64,000 nucleotides of DNA from an uncultured Vibrio sp. (GCF_947488985.1 NZ_CANLBV010000005.1:1-64000), one strand, 5' to 3'. Counted from the stretch's first letter, positions 29,224 through 40,735 are shown. Made by a program: numbers and translations. Notes: generated from the letters alone by a model not told the origin.

Positions 29224-30312
29224 TTACAGAACGCCTTTGCTGCTTGGTAACTCATTACCTTCAACCTTGATTGCTTGGCGAAGAGTACGACCAAACGCTT
29301 TGAACAGGCTCTCAATGATGTGGTGATCATTATTACCGTCAGAAGAAAGGTGTAGCGTACAAGCCAATGTATCGGTTAAAGAGCGGAAGAAGTGAACCAC
29401 CATTTCCGTTGAAAGATCACCCACTTGCTCACGGCTGAATTTAGCATCGAACTTTAGGTATGGGCGACCAGAAAGGTCTAGCGCACACTGAGCCAAACAC
29501 TCATCCATTGGTAAACTGAACCCAAAGCGTCCAATACCACGTTTGTCACCTAGCGCATCTTTCAGAGCTTGGCCTAACGCAAGTGCTGTGTCCTCAACTG
29601 TGTGGTGGTCGTCAATGTGCAGATCGCCTTTCACAGTCAGGTTCATTTGGAAACCACCGTGCGTCGCAATTTGATCAAGCATGTGGTCGAAAAAGCCCAT
29701 GCCGGTATCGATCTTATTACCACCGGTTTCATCAAGGTTTACCGCAACCTTGATATCCGTTTCTTTAGTCGTACGAACCACTTCAGCAACGCGCGCATTA
29801 ACCGTCAGATCTTTAACTATCTGTGGCCAGTTCAGTGTGCCTTCAGTTTCTGCATCCGGACCATATTGAATACCGCGGATTGCCATGTTCTCAGCAAGTT
29901 GCAGATCCGTCATTCGGTCGCCAATGACAACAGAGTGTTGGAAATCGACCTTACCGCCCTGTAGGTACTCTTTAACCATACCCAGTTTAGGCTTACGGCA
30001 AGAGCAGTTGTCTTCGTCAAAGTGAGGGCAAATCAGTACGTCATCAAACTTAACGCCTTGAGATTCGAAGAATTCCATCATCATATTGTGTGGTGCATCG
30101 AAATCTACTTGTGGGTAGCTATCGGTGCCTAAACCATCTTGGTTAGTGACCATCACTAATCGGTAGCCAGCATCTTGCAGTGCAAGCAGGCTAGGAATCA
30201 CTAAAGGTTCGAATTTTAGTTTGTCTAAACGGTCTACTTGAAAGTCGACTGGCGGCTCAACAATTAAAGTGCCGTCACGGTCTATAAAAAGTATTTTCTG
30301 TTGTTTACTCAC
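29224..30312 (-). CDS. hisB: Histidinol-phosphatase / imidazoleglycerol-phosphate dehydratase
   Basis: This is the bifunctional HisB of gamma-proteobacteria, 362 residues. The N-terminal HAD phosphatase has DRDGT (residues 10-14) and a zinc loop [14 protein letters not shown]. The C-terminal dehydratase has the paired metal motifs [19 protein letters not shown] and the later DNHHIIES-like NNDHHIIES. It catalyses steps seven and nine of histidine synthesis. It lies between hisC and hisH. Confidence 0.98.
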   Translation of the reverse strand: MSKQQKILFIDRDGTLIVEPPVDFQVDRLDKLKFEPLVIPSLLALQDAGYRLVMVTNQDGLGTDSYPQVDFDAPHNMMMEFFESQGVKFDDVLICPHFDEDNCSCRKPKLGMVKEYLQGGKVDFQHSVVIGDRMTDLQLAENMAIRGIQYGPDAETEGTLNWPQIVKDLTVNARVAEVVRTTKETDIKVAVNLDETGGNKIDTGMGFFDHMLDQIATHGGFQMNLTVKGDLHIDDHHTVEDTALALGQALKDALGDKRGIGRFGFSLPMDECLAQCALDLSGRPYLKFDAKFSREQVGDLSTEMVVHFFRSLTDTLACTLHLSSDGNNDHHIIESLFKAFGRTLRQAIKVEGNELPSSKGVL

Positions 30313-30445
30313 TTGAACTTCCTTTTAATCTTAAATCTGGTGGTCTAGCTAAAAATCAAACGCTAACCCAAATATTTTATTAATTTGTCAGCCTGAGAAT
30401 GAATCAAAATAAGGCGGGCAAATATCGTTTCTGGTGAGCCTTTCG

Positions 30446-31495
<1,050 letters not shown>

Positions 31496-32797
31496 TTATT
31501 TTGCTTGGTTTAACTTTTCAACTCGGATGGTAACAGCACGTTTGTGTGCGTCCAATCCCTCGGCTTCCGCCATAGTTACTACCGTTGGTGCTAGGCCTTT
31601 TAAGCCATCAGCCGTCAACTCTTGTACCGTCATACGCTTAGAGAAATCCGCCAAACCTAGGCTTGAATACGTCTTGGTATAGCCGTAAGTCGGTAATACA
31701 TGGTTGGTACCCGATGCGTAGTCCCCGGCCGATTCTGGAGACCAGTCACCAAGGAAAATAGAGCCTGCATTATCAAGTAATGGCAGCAGTTCACGCGGAT
31801 TCTTGGTTTGAACAATCAAGTGTTCCGGGCCATAGAAGTTGGAAATCGCAATAGCTTGAGTGATCGAGTCAGCAATGATGATTAAGCTTGATGCTAAGGC
31901 TTGCTGAGCGATGTCAGCTCGAGACAGCTCTTTCAGTTGCTTTTGAACCGCTTCTGTTACTTGATCAGCAACCACTGGCGATGGCGTTACTAGCACCACT
32001 TGAGAATCTGGACCGTGCTCCGCTTGACTCAGTAAATCGGCCGCAATGAAATCGGCATCAGCGGTTTCATCTGCAATCACCAACACTTCCGATGGGCCAG
32101 CAGGCATATCAATCGCGGCACCACGGAAGTCATTGCTAACTTGACGCTTCGCTTCAGTGACAAACGCATTACCTGGGCCAAAGATTTTATCAACTTTGGC
32201 CACACTCTCGGTACCATAAGCCATTGCTGCAACCGCTTGACCGCCACCAACGTTGTAAACTTCATCGATGTTACACAGCTTAGCGACATATAGGATTTCA
32301 TCAGCAATCGGCGGAGGCGAACAAAGTACAACCTTGCGGCAACCTGCGATTTGAGCAGGCACACCTAACATAAGAACCGTTGAAGGCAGCGGAGCGCTGC
32401 CACCTGGAATATAAAGACCAACAGTATTAATCGCGCGTGTAACCTGTTCACACATAACACCAGGCTGTGTCTCAACCTTAATCGGTTGCGGTTTCTGAGC
32501 TTCATGGAACTTAGCTATATTGCTATAAGCTTGCTCTAACGCTTGCTTCATTTGTGGCGTTAAACGATCACACGCGTCTTCAATATCAGCCGAGTTCACT
32601 CGAATCGACTTTGGAGTCACACGGTCAAATTTTTCAGTCAGCTCTTTGAGTGCTGCATCGCCTTGATTTCGTACTTTTGCAATAACATCAGAAACAATTG
32701 CTGTGATGTTTGCACCTTCAGTAATAGCTGGACGCTCTAATACCGAGTCTTGCTGAGATTCACTTAAAGATTGCCAAACAACGGTTCTCATCGGCAC
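31496..32797 (-). CDS. hisD: Histidinol dehydrogenase
   Basis: HisD oxidises histidinol to histidine in two NAD-dependent steps, with a zinc ion. The 433 residues show [49 protein letters not shown] and the zinc-site region QAEHGPDSQ. Its start overlaps the hisG stop. Confidence 0.98.
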   Translation of the reverse strand: MPMRTVVWQSLSESQQDSVLERPAITEGANITAIVSDVIAKVRNQGDAALKELTEKFDRVTPKSIRVNSADIEDACDRLTPQMKQALEQAYSNIAKFHEAQKPQPIKVETQPGVMCEQVTRAINTVGLYIPGGSAPLPSTVLMLGVPAQIAGCRKVVLCSPPPIADEILYVAKLCNIDEVYNVGGGQAVAAMAYGTESVAKVDKIFGPGNAFVTEAKRQVSNDFRGAAIDMPAGPSEVLVIADETADADFIAADLLSQAEHGPDSQVVLVTPSPVVADQVTEAVQKQLKELSRADIAQQALASSLIIIADSITQAIAISNFYGPEHLIVQTKNPRELLPLLDNAGSIFLGDWSPESAGDYASGTNHVLPTYGYTKTYSSLGLADFSKRMTVQELTADGLKGLAPTVVTMAEAEGLDAHKRAVTIRVEKLNQAK

Positions 32798-33693
32798 TAC
32801 CCCATCATTTTTTCGATTGGTAATACTAGAATCGAGCTTGCACCCAACTCTTTCAGCTGCTCCATCGTTTCCCAGAACAGGTTCTCAGTACTAACGAGGT
32901 GAACAGCGACTTTGTCTTTGTCTGTTGATAGAGGAAGGACGGTTGGATCTTCAGCACCAGGCAATAGTGCTTTAATGTACTCAAGCTGTGATACCGGTGC
33001 GTGCAGCATGATGTACTTCGACTCTTTCGCTTGTTGAACACCCTGCATACGAGTCAGGAGTTTTTCAATCAGTGCGGTTTTGTCTGCATCGAATTCACCT
33101 TCACGTTGGATCAGGGTTGCTTTTGATTGGAAGATAACTTCAGCTTCTTTTAGGCCGTTAGCTTCTAGCGTAGCACCTGTCGACACTAAATCAGCGATAG
33201 CATCAGCAAGGCCTGCACGCGGAGCAACTTCAACCGAACCGGTTAACATACAAGTGCTAAATTCAACACCCTGCTGATCCATATAGGCTTTAAGCAGTTG
33301 TGGGTAGGTGGTCGCGATACGTTTACCCGCAAGATCTTGTGGGCCAGAGTATTCTTCATCTTTGTTGATAGCGATAGAAAGACGACAACCACCGAAGTCT
33401 AAACGGCGCAGTGCCTTAAACTCTGACGGTTCGTTGAGAGCAACTCGGTCTAGACGAACTTCTTCTAGTTCGTTTTCACCGATGAAGCCTAAGTCAACCA
33501 CACCGTCCATGATAAGGCCGGGGATATCATCGTCACGAACGAGTAACAAATCAATCGGCATATTCTGTGAATGAACAACTAAGCGCTCACCCATGATGTT
33601 AAATTTTACACCGCATTTTTTTAGTAGATCTTGGCACTCTTTACTTAAGCGACCTTTCTTTTGAATTGCGATTCTTAGGCGTTGTGTCTGCAT
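32797..33693 (-). CDS. hisG: ATP phosphoribosyltransferase (long form)
   Basis: HisG joins ATP with PRPP in the first committed step and is feedback-inhibited by histidine. The 298 residues are the long form, with the C-terminal regulatory ACT-like domain. Visible blocks are [37 protein letters not shown] and the PRPP-binding [16 protein letters not shown]. The ATG at 33693 has AGGG about 9 nt upstream. A TTG six codons earlier would include that site in the gene. It follows the his attenuator. Confidence 0.97.
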   Translation of the reverse strand: MQTQRLRIAIQKKGRLSKECQDLLKKCGVKFNIMGERLVVHSQNMPIDLLLVRDDDIPGLIMDGVVDLGFIGENELEEVRLDRVALNEPSEFKALRRLDFGGCRLSIAINKDEEYSGPQDLAGKRIATTYPQLLKAYMDQQGVEFSTCMLTGSVEVAPRAGLADAIADLVSTGATLEANGLKEAEVIFQSKATLIQREGEFDADKTALIEKLLTRMQGVQQAKESKYIMLHAPVSQLEYIKALLPGAEDPTVLPLSTDKDKVAVHLVSTENLFWETMEQLKELGASSILVLPIEKMMG

Positions 33694-33746
33694 TGCTGTA
33701 TCCCTGTGCAAGTATTTGAATTTATTAATTATTTAAAAGCAATAAA

Positions 33747-33786
33747 ACTAAAAAACCCTCGGAAGACTTTGTCATCCCGAGGGTTT
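33747..33786 (-). terminator. his operon attenuator (intrinsic terminator)
   Basis: A perfect 10-bp stem (33753-33762 with 33777-33786, AAACCCTCGG type) is followed on the minus strand by TTTTTT. It lies between the His-rich leader peptide and hisG, where attenuation is expected. Confidence 0.88.
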
Positions 33787-33811
33787 AAATCTAAATTCTT
33801 TGACTTAACCT

Positions 33812-33832
33812 CCGGGAGAATCTTGCTCCCGG
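33812..33832 (-). promoter_or_regulatory. Leader hairpin upstream of the his attenuator
   Basis: CCGGGAG (33812-33818) pairs with CTCCCGG (33826-33832). It sits between the leader peptide and the terminator hairpin and is a candidate pause or alternative structure in his attenuation. Confidence 0.6.
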
Positions 33833-33856
33833 GTATGCGTAAATCTCCCCGAAAGA

Positions 33857-33889
33857 TTAGATAGGGTGATGATGGTGATGAATTTTCAT
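33857..33889 (-). CDS. hisL: his operon leader peptide with five consecutive histidines
   Basis: The peptide reads MKIHHHHHPI, then TAA. Five His codons in a row (CAT CAC CAT CAT CAC) let ribosome stalling report the level of charged tRNA-His. It lies about 70 bp before the attenuator stem and about 165 bp before hisG, in the same direction. This is the standard arrangement for his attenuation; the enteric leader has seven His in a row. Confidence 0.92.
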   Translation of the reverse strand: MKIHHHHHPI

Positions 33890-34022
33890 GACTAATTTAC
33901 GCATATATATCAGCTCTTAAGTTGTTTGCTGTCTTGACTCCACACTAACTAAGCTCACATTCTTTTTCAACCATTTATTCGAACTTTTTTCACGAAATTT
34001 AAAATTTAATTAACGCGCACAA

Positions 34023-34048
34023 AAAAGGGAGGCAAACGCCTCCCTTTT
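34023..34048 (-). terminator. Terminator of the NhaC-family gene
   Basis: AAAAGGGAGGC (34023-34033) pairs exactly with GCCTCCCTTTT (34038-34048) around AAAC, with a T-run following on the minus strand. Confidence 0.88.
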
Positions 34049-34069
34049 CAATATTCAATCAAGTGATGA

Positions 34070-35662
34070 TTAGCTTTTGCACGTCGCCATCTTACAACGT
34101 GAGAAATACGCCAATGCAAAACATACTGCTACAAAAGTGACAGATGCAGCGCCAAAGGCAATACCCGTTGATGATGTCATACCTAATGTGATGAAACCAA
34201 CACACGAAACAAATGCCACAGACAGCGCATACGGCAGCTGAGTCGCTACGTGGTCAATGTGGTTACAACGAGCACCAGTAGAAGACAGAATCGTCGTATC
34301 AGAGATTGGAGAACAGTGGTCACCAAATACTGCACCCGCTAGAACCGCACTTAGCATTGGAAGAATTAATGCAATGTCCGATGCTGCAGCCATGTCACCC
34401 GCGATTGGTAGCATGATGCCGAACGTACCCCAAGATGTACCTGTCGAGAACGCCATAACGCCCGCTAGAAGGAACAACATAACCGGTAGCCAGTGGTAAT
34501 CAATGCTGCCTGTTACTAGAGACGATAGGTAAGAACCCGTTTTCATGTCGCCGATTACAGAACCGATAGTCCATGCAAACACAAGAATCAGAATCGCACC
34601 AAACATAGAGCTTGCACCGATCCACATTGTTCTTACGATATCAGCCATAGATAGCTTTTGCTTGAATACTGTCGCTAGTGCTACTAGTAAACCGATAACA
34701 CCACCGTAAACAAGAGACTTACCTACATCCGTGTTTTCGAAGGCGCCTAGAAGGTTGAATGCTTGACCATCAGCAGCCAGCGCTTGGCCACCTGTGTAAA
34801 GCATTGCAGCCACTGTCGCTACAATTAGCGATACGATTGGCATAACAAGATCAGAAACTGAACCGTTTTCGCTCTCTTCGATGTCTAGCTCTTCGTTTAG
34901 ATCGTGGGCTTGCTTTTGATCGTTGTCGCCTTCAAAGCCACGGCCCTGAGAAGCTTCTATCTCATGCTCACGCATTTTACCTACGTCTAGGCTGAACCAC
35001 GCAACAGCAAATACCATAAGCAATGCAAATACTGCATAGAAGTTCATAGGGATAAGACGAACGTACGCACCCAGAGCTGAATACTCTGTCACACCATGGC
35101 TCACCAAGATGCCACCAACGATGGTAATGATGTAAGCACCCCAGCTCGATGCTGGCATGATCACACACATAGGTGCAGCAGTAGAGTCTAGGATGTAGGC
35201 AAGCTTGGCACGAGATACGTAGAAGCGGTCTGTTACCGGGCGAGAGATCGCACCTACTGCCAAGCTGTTGAAGTAATCATCCACAAAGATGAATACCCCA
35301 AGAAAAGCAGCAAGCAGTTTAGAACCACGTTTACTCTTCACTCGAGACTGAGCCCATTCAGCGAACGCACGTGTACCACCTGACAAGGTTAACAGTGCTG
35401 TTGTCATTCCAAGAATAATAAGGAATGCAATAATGCTCATATTCCAAGTGTTAATTCCACCATCTTCGATGAAAACACCAGATGCTTGAGCAAACACGTA
35501 ACTCGCTGCATTACCTACTGAAAAATCAGCAAGTAAAAAAGCGCCCATAACGATACCAAGGCCCAAAGAAACCAATACACGGCGGGTCAAAATAGCAAGG
35601 GTTAAAGCCACCAAAGGAGGAAGCAGAGATAAAGGCGATGTTGCAAAATCTATTAAATTCAT
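34070..35662 (-). CDS. NhaC-family Na+/H+ antiporter-like transporter
   Basis: This is a polytopic inner-membrane protein of 530 residues with about 11-13 hydrophobic segments. A charged cytoplasmic loop in the middle is rich in Glu/Asp/Gln (about 230-275). NhaC-type blocks are FVDDYFNSLAVGAISRP, STAAPMCVIMPASSWGAY, AFSTGTSWGTFGIMLPI and GAVFGDHCSPISDTT. Close Vibrio relatives are annotated as Na+/H+ antiporters or, in some databases, as Tet(35)-type tetracycline transporters. The substrate is not decidable from sequence. I chose the ATG at 35662; a TTG three codons upstream is an alternative. Confidence 0.85.
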   Translation of the reverse strand: MNLIDFATSPLSLLPPLVALTLAILTRRVLVSLGLGIVMGAFLLADFSVGNAASYVFAQASGVFIEDGGINTWNMSIIAFLIILGMTTALLTLSGGTRAFAEWAQSRVKSKRGSKLLAAFLGVFIFVDDYFNSLAVGAISRPVTDRFYVSRAKLAYILDSTAAPMCVIMPASSWGAYIITIVGGILVSHGVTEYSALGAYVRLIPMNFYAVFALLMVFAVAWFSLDVGKMREHEIEASQGRGFEGDNDQKQAHDLNEELDIEESENGSVSDLVMPIVSLIVATVAAMLYTGGQALAADGQAFNLLGAFENTDVGKSLVYGGVIGLLVALATVFKQKLSMADIVRTMWIGASSMFGAILILVFAWTIGSVIGDMKTGSYLSSLVTGSIDYHWLPVMLFLLAGVMAFSTGTSWGTFGIMLPIAGDMAAASDIALILPMLSAVLAGAVFGDHCSPISDTTILSSTGARCNHIDHVATQLPYALSVAFVSCVGFITLGMTSSTGIAFGAASVTFVAVCFALAYFSRCKMATCKS

Positions 35663-35698
35663 GATCTTCAAAAACCAGTTTTTTATTTGGCTAGAGAT

Positions 35699-35814
35699 CT
35701 ACTGCAGACAAACTTGATAAGGCTTATCAAGTTCATGTTGAACTAAGCGAAAGGGAAGTGAACACTTCACCCAACCCTACAGTAGCGCTCCATAGTTTAA
35801 AATTAAGACTATGG
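35699..35814 (-). promoter_or_regulatory. Densely structured leader upstream of the NhaC-family gene
   Basis: Within 116 bp there are four perfect inverted repeats: an 11-1-11 palindrome at 35711-35733, a 6-3-6 at 35730-35744, a 6-2-6 at 35755-35768, and a 7-bp stem at 35790-35814. A long-range 6-bp complement (35699-35704 with 35780-35785) would enclose the first three. This may be a structured 5' leader or a set of operators. It does not match any riboswitch consensus I could test by eye. Confidence 0.5.
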
Positions 35815-36305
35815 CAGTGTTGTACCTATTGAATACAACCCCAGCAAATTGCTTAGATATACAATTTACTTCGGCAATCACACCTTTCATTCTCGCTCAT
35901 TGGCATCACCCCAACGAAAACTACTTTTTATAATTGCACCTCTACGTGCGATAACATGATTAACCACTTAAACCAAAGTTTAACAACGAATTAACCAGCC
36001 TATCGCATCAGGTAGTCGCAATTGTACTTATCGAGAAAGGTAATGCAACATAAAATTCCAAAAAACACAGTTTTCATTCCTAAGAAAACCATTAAGAGAA
36101 TAGTCAACATTTGCCAATTACTCCACTTGTCACATATCAATTACGTTAAGCCTAACGAATCACTATAAAAAATAGCAGGCTAAAAGAAGCATTTCCTTTT
36201 CAAGTATTCATCTCATTTTTATATTTAAATAAAAGTAACAACAAATACCATTTGTTTTATTCCTAGGCTCTGTTTATTATTAGGAAGATTATTTAGTTTA
36301 CCTTG
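35815..36305. other. AT-rich intergenic region upstream of hns
   Basis: There is no convincing ORF. The A+T-rich, partly bent-looking sequence is what one expects of an H-NS promoter region, where autoregulation is common. No specific operator could be named. Confidence 0.4.
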
Positions 36306-36317
36306 ATGGAAAATATC

Positions 36318-36728
36318 ATGTCTGAATTAACAAAAACTTTATTAAATATCCGCAGCCTTCGCGCATTCTCACGTGAATTAACTCTTGAGCAACTTGAAGA
36401 AGCATTAGAGAAGCTAACGATTGTAGTACAAGAGCGTCAAGAGTCTGAAGCAGAAGAACGTGCAGCTAAAGCTGAGCAAGAAGCTAAGCTATCTGCAATT
36501 GCAGAACAAATCGCGAAAGACGGAATTGATGTGGCAGATCTTATTGCTGCACTTTCTGGTGAAGCAAAATCAAAGGCAGCGAAACCGAAACGCGCTCCTC
36601 GCCCAGCGAAATACAAATACGTAGATACAAACGGCGACGAGAAAACTTGGACAGGTCAAGGTCGTACACCTTCAGCTATCCAAGCACAATTAGATGCAGG
36701 TAAATCTCTGGAAGATTTCGCTATCTAA
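36318..36728 (+). CDS. hns: H-NS family nucleoid protein (VicH-like)
   Basis: This DNA-binding protein coats AT-rich DNA and silences genes. The 136 residues have an N-terminal oligomerisation helix pair (ELTKTLLNIRSLRAFSRELT then a long Glu/Ala coiled coil to about 70), a basic linker (KSKAAKPKRAPRPAKYKY) and the C-terminal DNA-binding loop. The core motif TWTGQGRTPSAI is intact. The ATG at 36318 matches known H-NS starts and has GGA 7 nt upstream; upstream in-frame starts (36303, 36306) are less likely. Confidence 0.96.
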   Translation: MSELTKTLLNIRSLRAFSRELTLEQLEEALEKLTIVVQERQESEAEERAAKAEQEAKLSAIAEQIAKDGIDVADLIAALSGEAKSKAAKPKRAPRPAKYKYVDTNGDEKTWTGQGRTPSAIQAQLDAGKSLEDFAI

Positions 36729-36827
36729 ATATCATTATTGTTTAGTGAATAATCTAACGATACGCTAAGCAATAAATCGAATACTTAAGTTGTCCTATAT
36801 TTTATTTACGGCTTAAATATATTAAAG

Positions 36828-36855
36828 AAAAGGCTCCTTTCGGAGCCTTTTTGCT
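36828..36855. terminator. Terminator of hns
   Basis: AAAGGCTCC (36829-36837) pairs with GGAGCCTTT (36842-36850) around TTTC and is followed by TT. Confidence 0.85.
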
Positions 36856-36915
36856 ATTTACTGATCGGGTGTGATATTTGTTCAATAGAGAAATGTATTT
36901 GATAAGTAAAGTGGC

Positions 36916-38220
36916 TTACCTTTCCCAGTATGCCTCTTCTAAACTATCTTCTCTTTCAGGAAGACCTCGAGACAAACGCGGCGAATGCTGAACTAACACT
37001 TCGTAACTTGCGCGGTTAGAATATTTACAAACTTGTGAGAAAGAAGAGTACGTCAAGAACGAGTGTTGGTGCTTACTTGAATTTGGCACATTTTCTTTAT
37101 GGTATTTATTCGCAGCCATATCATGTAATAAAGCCGATAACGCGGCATCACCTGCACCATTGGTATTTTTGATCTTTTCTGGACCACCCATATATGGCGC
37201 AATATGTGAATACACTTTGGTTGGATTTTCACACAGGTCTTTATGTGCAGGTCGGCTAAATTCAAAACGATTAAACTCAGCAATTGAGCCTGGAAGTAAA
37301 GGCAATGACGTTTCACGTTTCATTGCGTCTTCAGTGTAACCCGCCATAAAAAGCCCTACCGGCCCAGCGGTACATAACACTAAGTCTACCCACGCCAATG
37401 TTTTGTCTGACGCAGCAAGCGGATCGCTTTCCCCTGTTAAAGCTTCAGCCTCATCTTCATTCATGGCCACCACAGTAACGTGTTGCTCAAGAAAATCTAT
37501 CCAGAACTCGGGATCGTCTTGAATCACAAACTTAGTACCTAACGTTAGAACAACAGGCACATCGTATTTCTTTGCGTATTCGATCGCTTTCATCGTGGCT
37601 GCGGGCATTGGGTCACCGGGCTTACAACGAACTAAATAAGCCGTTAACACTAAAGCAGACGCACTTTTAAAAATGTCTTCAGGGATACTATCAGGCTGTA
37701 GCTGGTTCATTTCTCCTTCGTTGATAGCGAAAGTACGTTCCCCATCTTCAGTGATTAATGCAAAGCAACGACCAATAGCGCCACCTACCCCTTGTAAATG
37801 GTTCAAGTCCATTCTGCTGGATGTATTACATAAATAGCGGTAACCATAACTGCCGATCTTAATATCTTGGCTCATGACACCTAACAGTGTTGAACGATCG
37901 TCCGCCAGCACTGAATAGTTGTGTAATGTATTACCAATTGTGCCACCAGCATATTCATTGGTGATCAGGCACTGTGATTTTAATTCTTGATATAGAGACT
38001 CAGCGACCTCGTCACCAATAACCAGAGAATGCCCCTTACTTAGCCCATACTTCTCAATAAGTTCAGAAGTCACTTTCGCTTCAATATCCACCAGGGTTTG
38101 GTCAATACCGATAATATGGGTGCGTGACATTTTTTTACTGATTTGTGCTTGGCTCACTAAAGGATCACGAGCGTGAACCGGAAAATAGTGCTTTGATTTA
38201 CGTTGTCCAGGAAATTTCAT
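36916..38220 (-). CDS. gsk: Inosine/guanosine kinase
   Basis: Gsk phosphorylates inosine and guanosine in purine salvage. It is a PfkB-family (ribokinase) enzyme of 434 residues, the normal Gsk length. The early GGTIGNTLHNYSVL glycine-rich block and the C-terminal catalytic motif NTNGAGDAALSALLHD (catalytic Asp) are present. It is a single gene, convergent with hns. Confidence 0.95.
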   Translation of the reverse strand: MKFPGQRKSKHYFPVHARDPLVSQAQISKKMSRTHIIGIDQTLVDIEAKVTSELIEKYGLSKGHSLVIGDEVAESLYQELKSQCLITNEYAGGTIGNTLHNYSVLADDRSTLLGVMSQDIKIGSYGYRYLCNTSSRMDLNHLQGVGGAIGRCFALITEDGERTFAINEGEMNQLQPDSIPEDIFKSASALVLTAYLVRCKPGDPMPAATMKAIEYAKKYDVPVVLTLGTKFVIQDDPEFWIDFLEQHVTVVAMNEDEAEALTGESDPLAASDKTLAWVDLVLCTAGPVGLFMAGYTEDAMKRETSLPLLPGSIAEFNRFEFSRPAHKDLCENPTKVYSHIAPYMGGPEKIKNTNGAGDAALSALLHDMAANKYHKENVPNSSKHQHSFLTYSSFSQVCKYSNRASYEVLVQHSPRLSRGLPEREDSLEEAYWER

Positions 38221-38324
38221 AGGGCTAGCGTCTAAGTCAAGGGGAAATAGGTGGCGAATACTACCGCGCTATATTTAGCGCGGCAATCACTCAAACTATA
38301 GCAAACGTTTGCCGATCTGTTTTT

Positions 38325-38594
38325 TTATTCGCCTTCCATAAAGCTCAAGTCTGGAAGCATTTTTAGATGTTCTTCATAGCGTTTTTGATTGAATTCTGCA
38401 CCGTTCTTCATGACATCAAATACTTCAATAGCCAGCGCACAGGCCATTGCTGCGATGGCGTCTTCACGTGAGGTTCCTGTCATCATTAAACGCATCAGCG
38501 TCTCTTTTACTTTCACTGGTTCGCCATCTTCAAGTTGGTTCTCAATGATCTCAATCAGCTCTTGTTCTTGCATAAATTCATTTTGTTCAGACAT
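38325..38594 (-). CDS. Small conserved acidic protein of unknown function
   Basis: The 89-residue acidic alpha-helical protein has no signal or membrane segment. It looks like a conserved gamma-proteobacterial protein (EIIENQLEDGEPVKVKETLM, then REDAIAAMACALAIEVFDVM). I do not recognise a named family. It lies between gsk and the divergent mnmA. Confidence 0.75.
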   Translation of the reverse strand: MSEQNEFMQEQELIEIIENQLEDGEPVKVKETLMRLMMTGTSREDAIAAMACALAIEVFDVMKNGAEFNQKRYEEHLKMLPDLSFMEGE

Positions 38595-38798
38595 TTTTTT
38601 ATCTCAGGTCTTGGATTTCGAGCGACTATGCCACATATACTTCTGACATCCTAGCGACTCACCTCGCTCTCATGCGATTCTCTAACAAAGCCAGTGCAGT
38701 ATTTGTGCAATTGAAACTGTGATTCCGGTCTCGGATCTGTCACGGCGTTTCTGTTTCTGTTAGAATCTGCGACCAAGTAATAGTAACGGTGTTTAGAC

Positions 38799-39935
38799 AT
38801 GTCAGATATCAGCTCTGGAAACAGTGAAAAGAAAGTAATTGTCGGTATGTCCGGCGGTGTAGATTCGTCAGTATCGGCGTATCTTCTTCAGCAACAAGGC
38901 TATCAGGTAGAAGGCCTTTTCATGAAAAACTGGGAAGAAGACGATAACGAAGAATACTGCACGGCAGCTGAAGATCTTGCTGATGCTCAAGCGGTATGTG
39001 ACAAACTAGGTATCCACCTGCACACAATCAACTTTGCTGCAGAATACTGGGATAACGTATTCGAATACTTTCTTGCAGAATACAAAGCGGGCCGCACGCC
39101 TAACCCAGATATTCTTTGTAACAAAGAGATCAAATTCAAAGCATTCTTAGAGTTTGCGGATGAAGTGCTAGACGCAGACTACATTGCGATGGGTCACTAC
39201 GTTCGCCGCACTTTCCCGACTCAAGAAGAGATTGAAGCTGGTGTAAAACCAGAAATGCTGCGCGGTCTAGACAACAACAAAGACCAAAGCTACTTCCTAT
39301 ACACACTAAGCTCAGATCAAGTGGCACGCAGCCTATTCCCTGTCGGTGAATTAGAGAAGCCAGAAGTGCGACGTATTGCTGAAGAGCAAGACTTGATCAC
39401 TGCGAAGAAGAAAGATTCAACCGGTATCTGCTTTATTGGCGAGCGCAAGTTCACTGAATTCCTAGGTAAATACCTACCAGCACAACCGGGTAACATCGAA
39501 ACACCGGAAGGCCAAGTGATTGGTCAGCACCAAGGCTTGATGTACCACACATTAGGTCAACGTAAAGGTCTGCATATCGGCGGTACCAAAGGTGGCGGCG
39601 GTAATGAAGAACCGTGGTTTGTTGGTGAAAAAGACCTTAAACGTAATGTACTTATCGCAGTACAAGGTAAAGACCACCCTCTTCTAAAATCAGAAGGTTT
39701 GATCGCATCTCAACTTCATTGGGTAAATCGCACACCAATTACTGAAGTTATGACATGCACGGTAAAAACACGTTACCGTCAGACTGATATTCCTTGTACA
39801 ATCATCCCAATTGATGATGAGAACATTAAGGTTATTTTTGATGAACCACAGATTGCTGTGACCCCAGGTCAATCAGCGGTGTTCTACCAAGACGACGTAT
39901 GCCTTGGTGGCGGTATCATCGAAAAACGCATCTAA
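38799..39935 (+). CDS. mnmA: tRNA-specific 2-thiouridylase MnmA
   Basis: MnmA adds sulfur to U34 of tRNAs for Lys, Glu and Gln. It has an ATP PP-loop (GMSGGVDSS, about residues 17-25). The two catalytic cysteines lie in [12 protein letters not shown] and [12 protein letters not shown], and the MGHYVR and [10 protein letters not shown] motifs are present. At 378 residues it is full length. It is followed 48 bp later by hflD, then purB, the classic gamma-proteobacterial order. Confidence 0.97.
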   Translation: MSDISSGNSEKKVIVGMSGGVDSSVSAYLLQQQGYQVEGLFMKNWEEDDNEEYCTAAEDLADAQAVCDKLGIHLHTINFAAEYWDNVFEYFLAEYKAGRTPNPDILCNKEIKFKAFLEFADEVLDADYIAMGHYVRRTFPTQEEIEAGVKPEMLRGLDNNKDQSYFLYTLSSDQVARSLFPVGELEKPEVRRIAEEQDLITAKKKDSTGICFIGERKFTEFLGKYLPAQPGNIETPEGQVIGQHQGLMYHTLGQRKGLHIGGTKGGGGNEEPWFVGEKDLKRNVLIAVQGKDHPLLKSEGLIASQLHWVNRTPITEVMTCTVKTRYRQTDIPCTIIPIDDENIKVIFDEPQIAVTPGQSAVFYQDDVCLGGGIIEKRI

Positions 39936-39983
39936 CCTCATCAAACGAACGACAAACAATAGAAGACAACAAGGAGTTACTAC

Positions 39984-40601
39984 GTGGCTAATACACTTTA
40001 TGACCGTACTATTGCTTTCGCCGGAATTTGCCAAGCTGTGATTTTGGTTCAACAAGTAGCGAAAGACGGCTATTGTGATAAAGATGCCTTCGAAGCTTCA
40101 CTCAATGCCATTCTAAGCACTAACCCAGCGAATACTGTGGGTGTATTTGGACGTGAAGCAAACCTAAAGCTTGGCCTTGAGTGCGTAGTAAAAGGTATCG
40201 ATAGTACTCCGGCGGGTAGCGATATTACCCGCTACATCATCAGCTTAATGGCACTTGAGCGTAAGCTGGCTTCTCGTAACGATTCAATGTCACAACTTGG
40301 TGATCGCATTCAAACCGCAGAGCGCCAAGCTGAACATTTTGACCTGTTTGATGACCAGATGATCAGTAACCTAGCGAGTATCTACCTTGATGTAGTCAGC
40401 CCTATTGGCCCTCGCATTCAGGTTTCCGGGACGCCATCGATACTTCAACAAACATCGAGTCAGCATAAGGTTCGTGCGCTCCTTCTATCCGGGATTAGAA
40501 GTGCGGTATTATGGCGACAGGTGGGTGGCAAACGCCGCCATCTAATCTTCGGTCGTAAGAAGATGGTCGAGCAGGCTAAAATCCTATTAGCTCGAATGTA
40601 A
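39984..40601 (+). CDS. hflD: High frequency lysogenization protein HflD
   Basis: HflD is a peripheral membrane protein found next to purB; in E. coli it restrains phage lambda CII. The start is GTG with a strong AAGGAG 7 nt upstream. The 205 residues match the family at [18 protein letters not shown] and [18 protein letters not shown] near the end. It is mostly helical. Its native cellular role is unclear. Confidence 0.93.
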   Translation: MANTLYDRTIAFAGICQAVILVQQVAKDGYCDKDAFEASLNAILSTNPANTVGVFGREANLKLGLECVVKGIDSTPAGSDITRYIISLMALERKLASRNDSMSQLGDRIQTAERQAEHFDLFDDQMISNLASIYLDVVSPIGPRIQVSGTPSILQQTSSQHKVRALLLSGIRSAVLWRQVGGKRRHLIFGRKKMVEQAKILLARM

Positions 40602-40607
40602 TTTATT

Positions 40608-40637
40608 AGCTCGCGCCTCGTCGCGAGCTTGTTTTTT
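40608..40637 (+). terminator. Terminator of hflD
   Basis: AGCTCGCG (40608-40615) pairs with CGCGAGCT (40622-40629) around CCTCGT, followed by TGTTTTTT. Confidence 0.85.
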
Positions 40638-40654
40638 GTATCAAGACAAGTCTC

Positions 40655-40670
40655 ACGCAAACGATTGCGC
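40655..40670. promoter_or_regulatory. PurR operator upstream of purB
   Basis: ACGCAAACGATTGCGC differs at two positions from the PurR consensus ACGCAAACGTTTGCGT. It lies 75 bp before purB, a purine gene known to be under PurR in E. coli. Confidence 0.75.
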
Positions 40671-40735
40671 AATGTGCGTGACAATTGAGATTGTTACTGG
40701 TATAAACCTCTCAAAATTTAGAAAACTCAATTTAG

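Noticed and set aside
35699-35814. Lysine riboswitch upstream of the NhaC-family gene
   Set aside because: The L-box core motifs could not be found in the leader on the minus strand, so only an unnamed structured region is reported.
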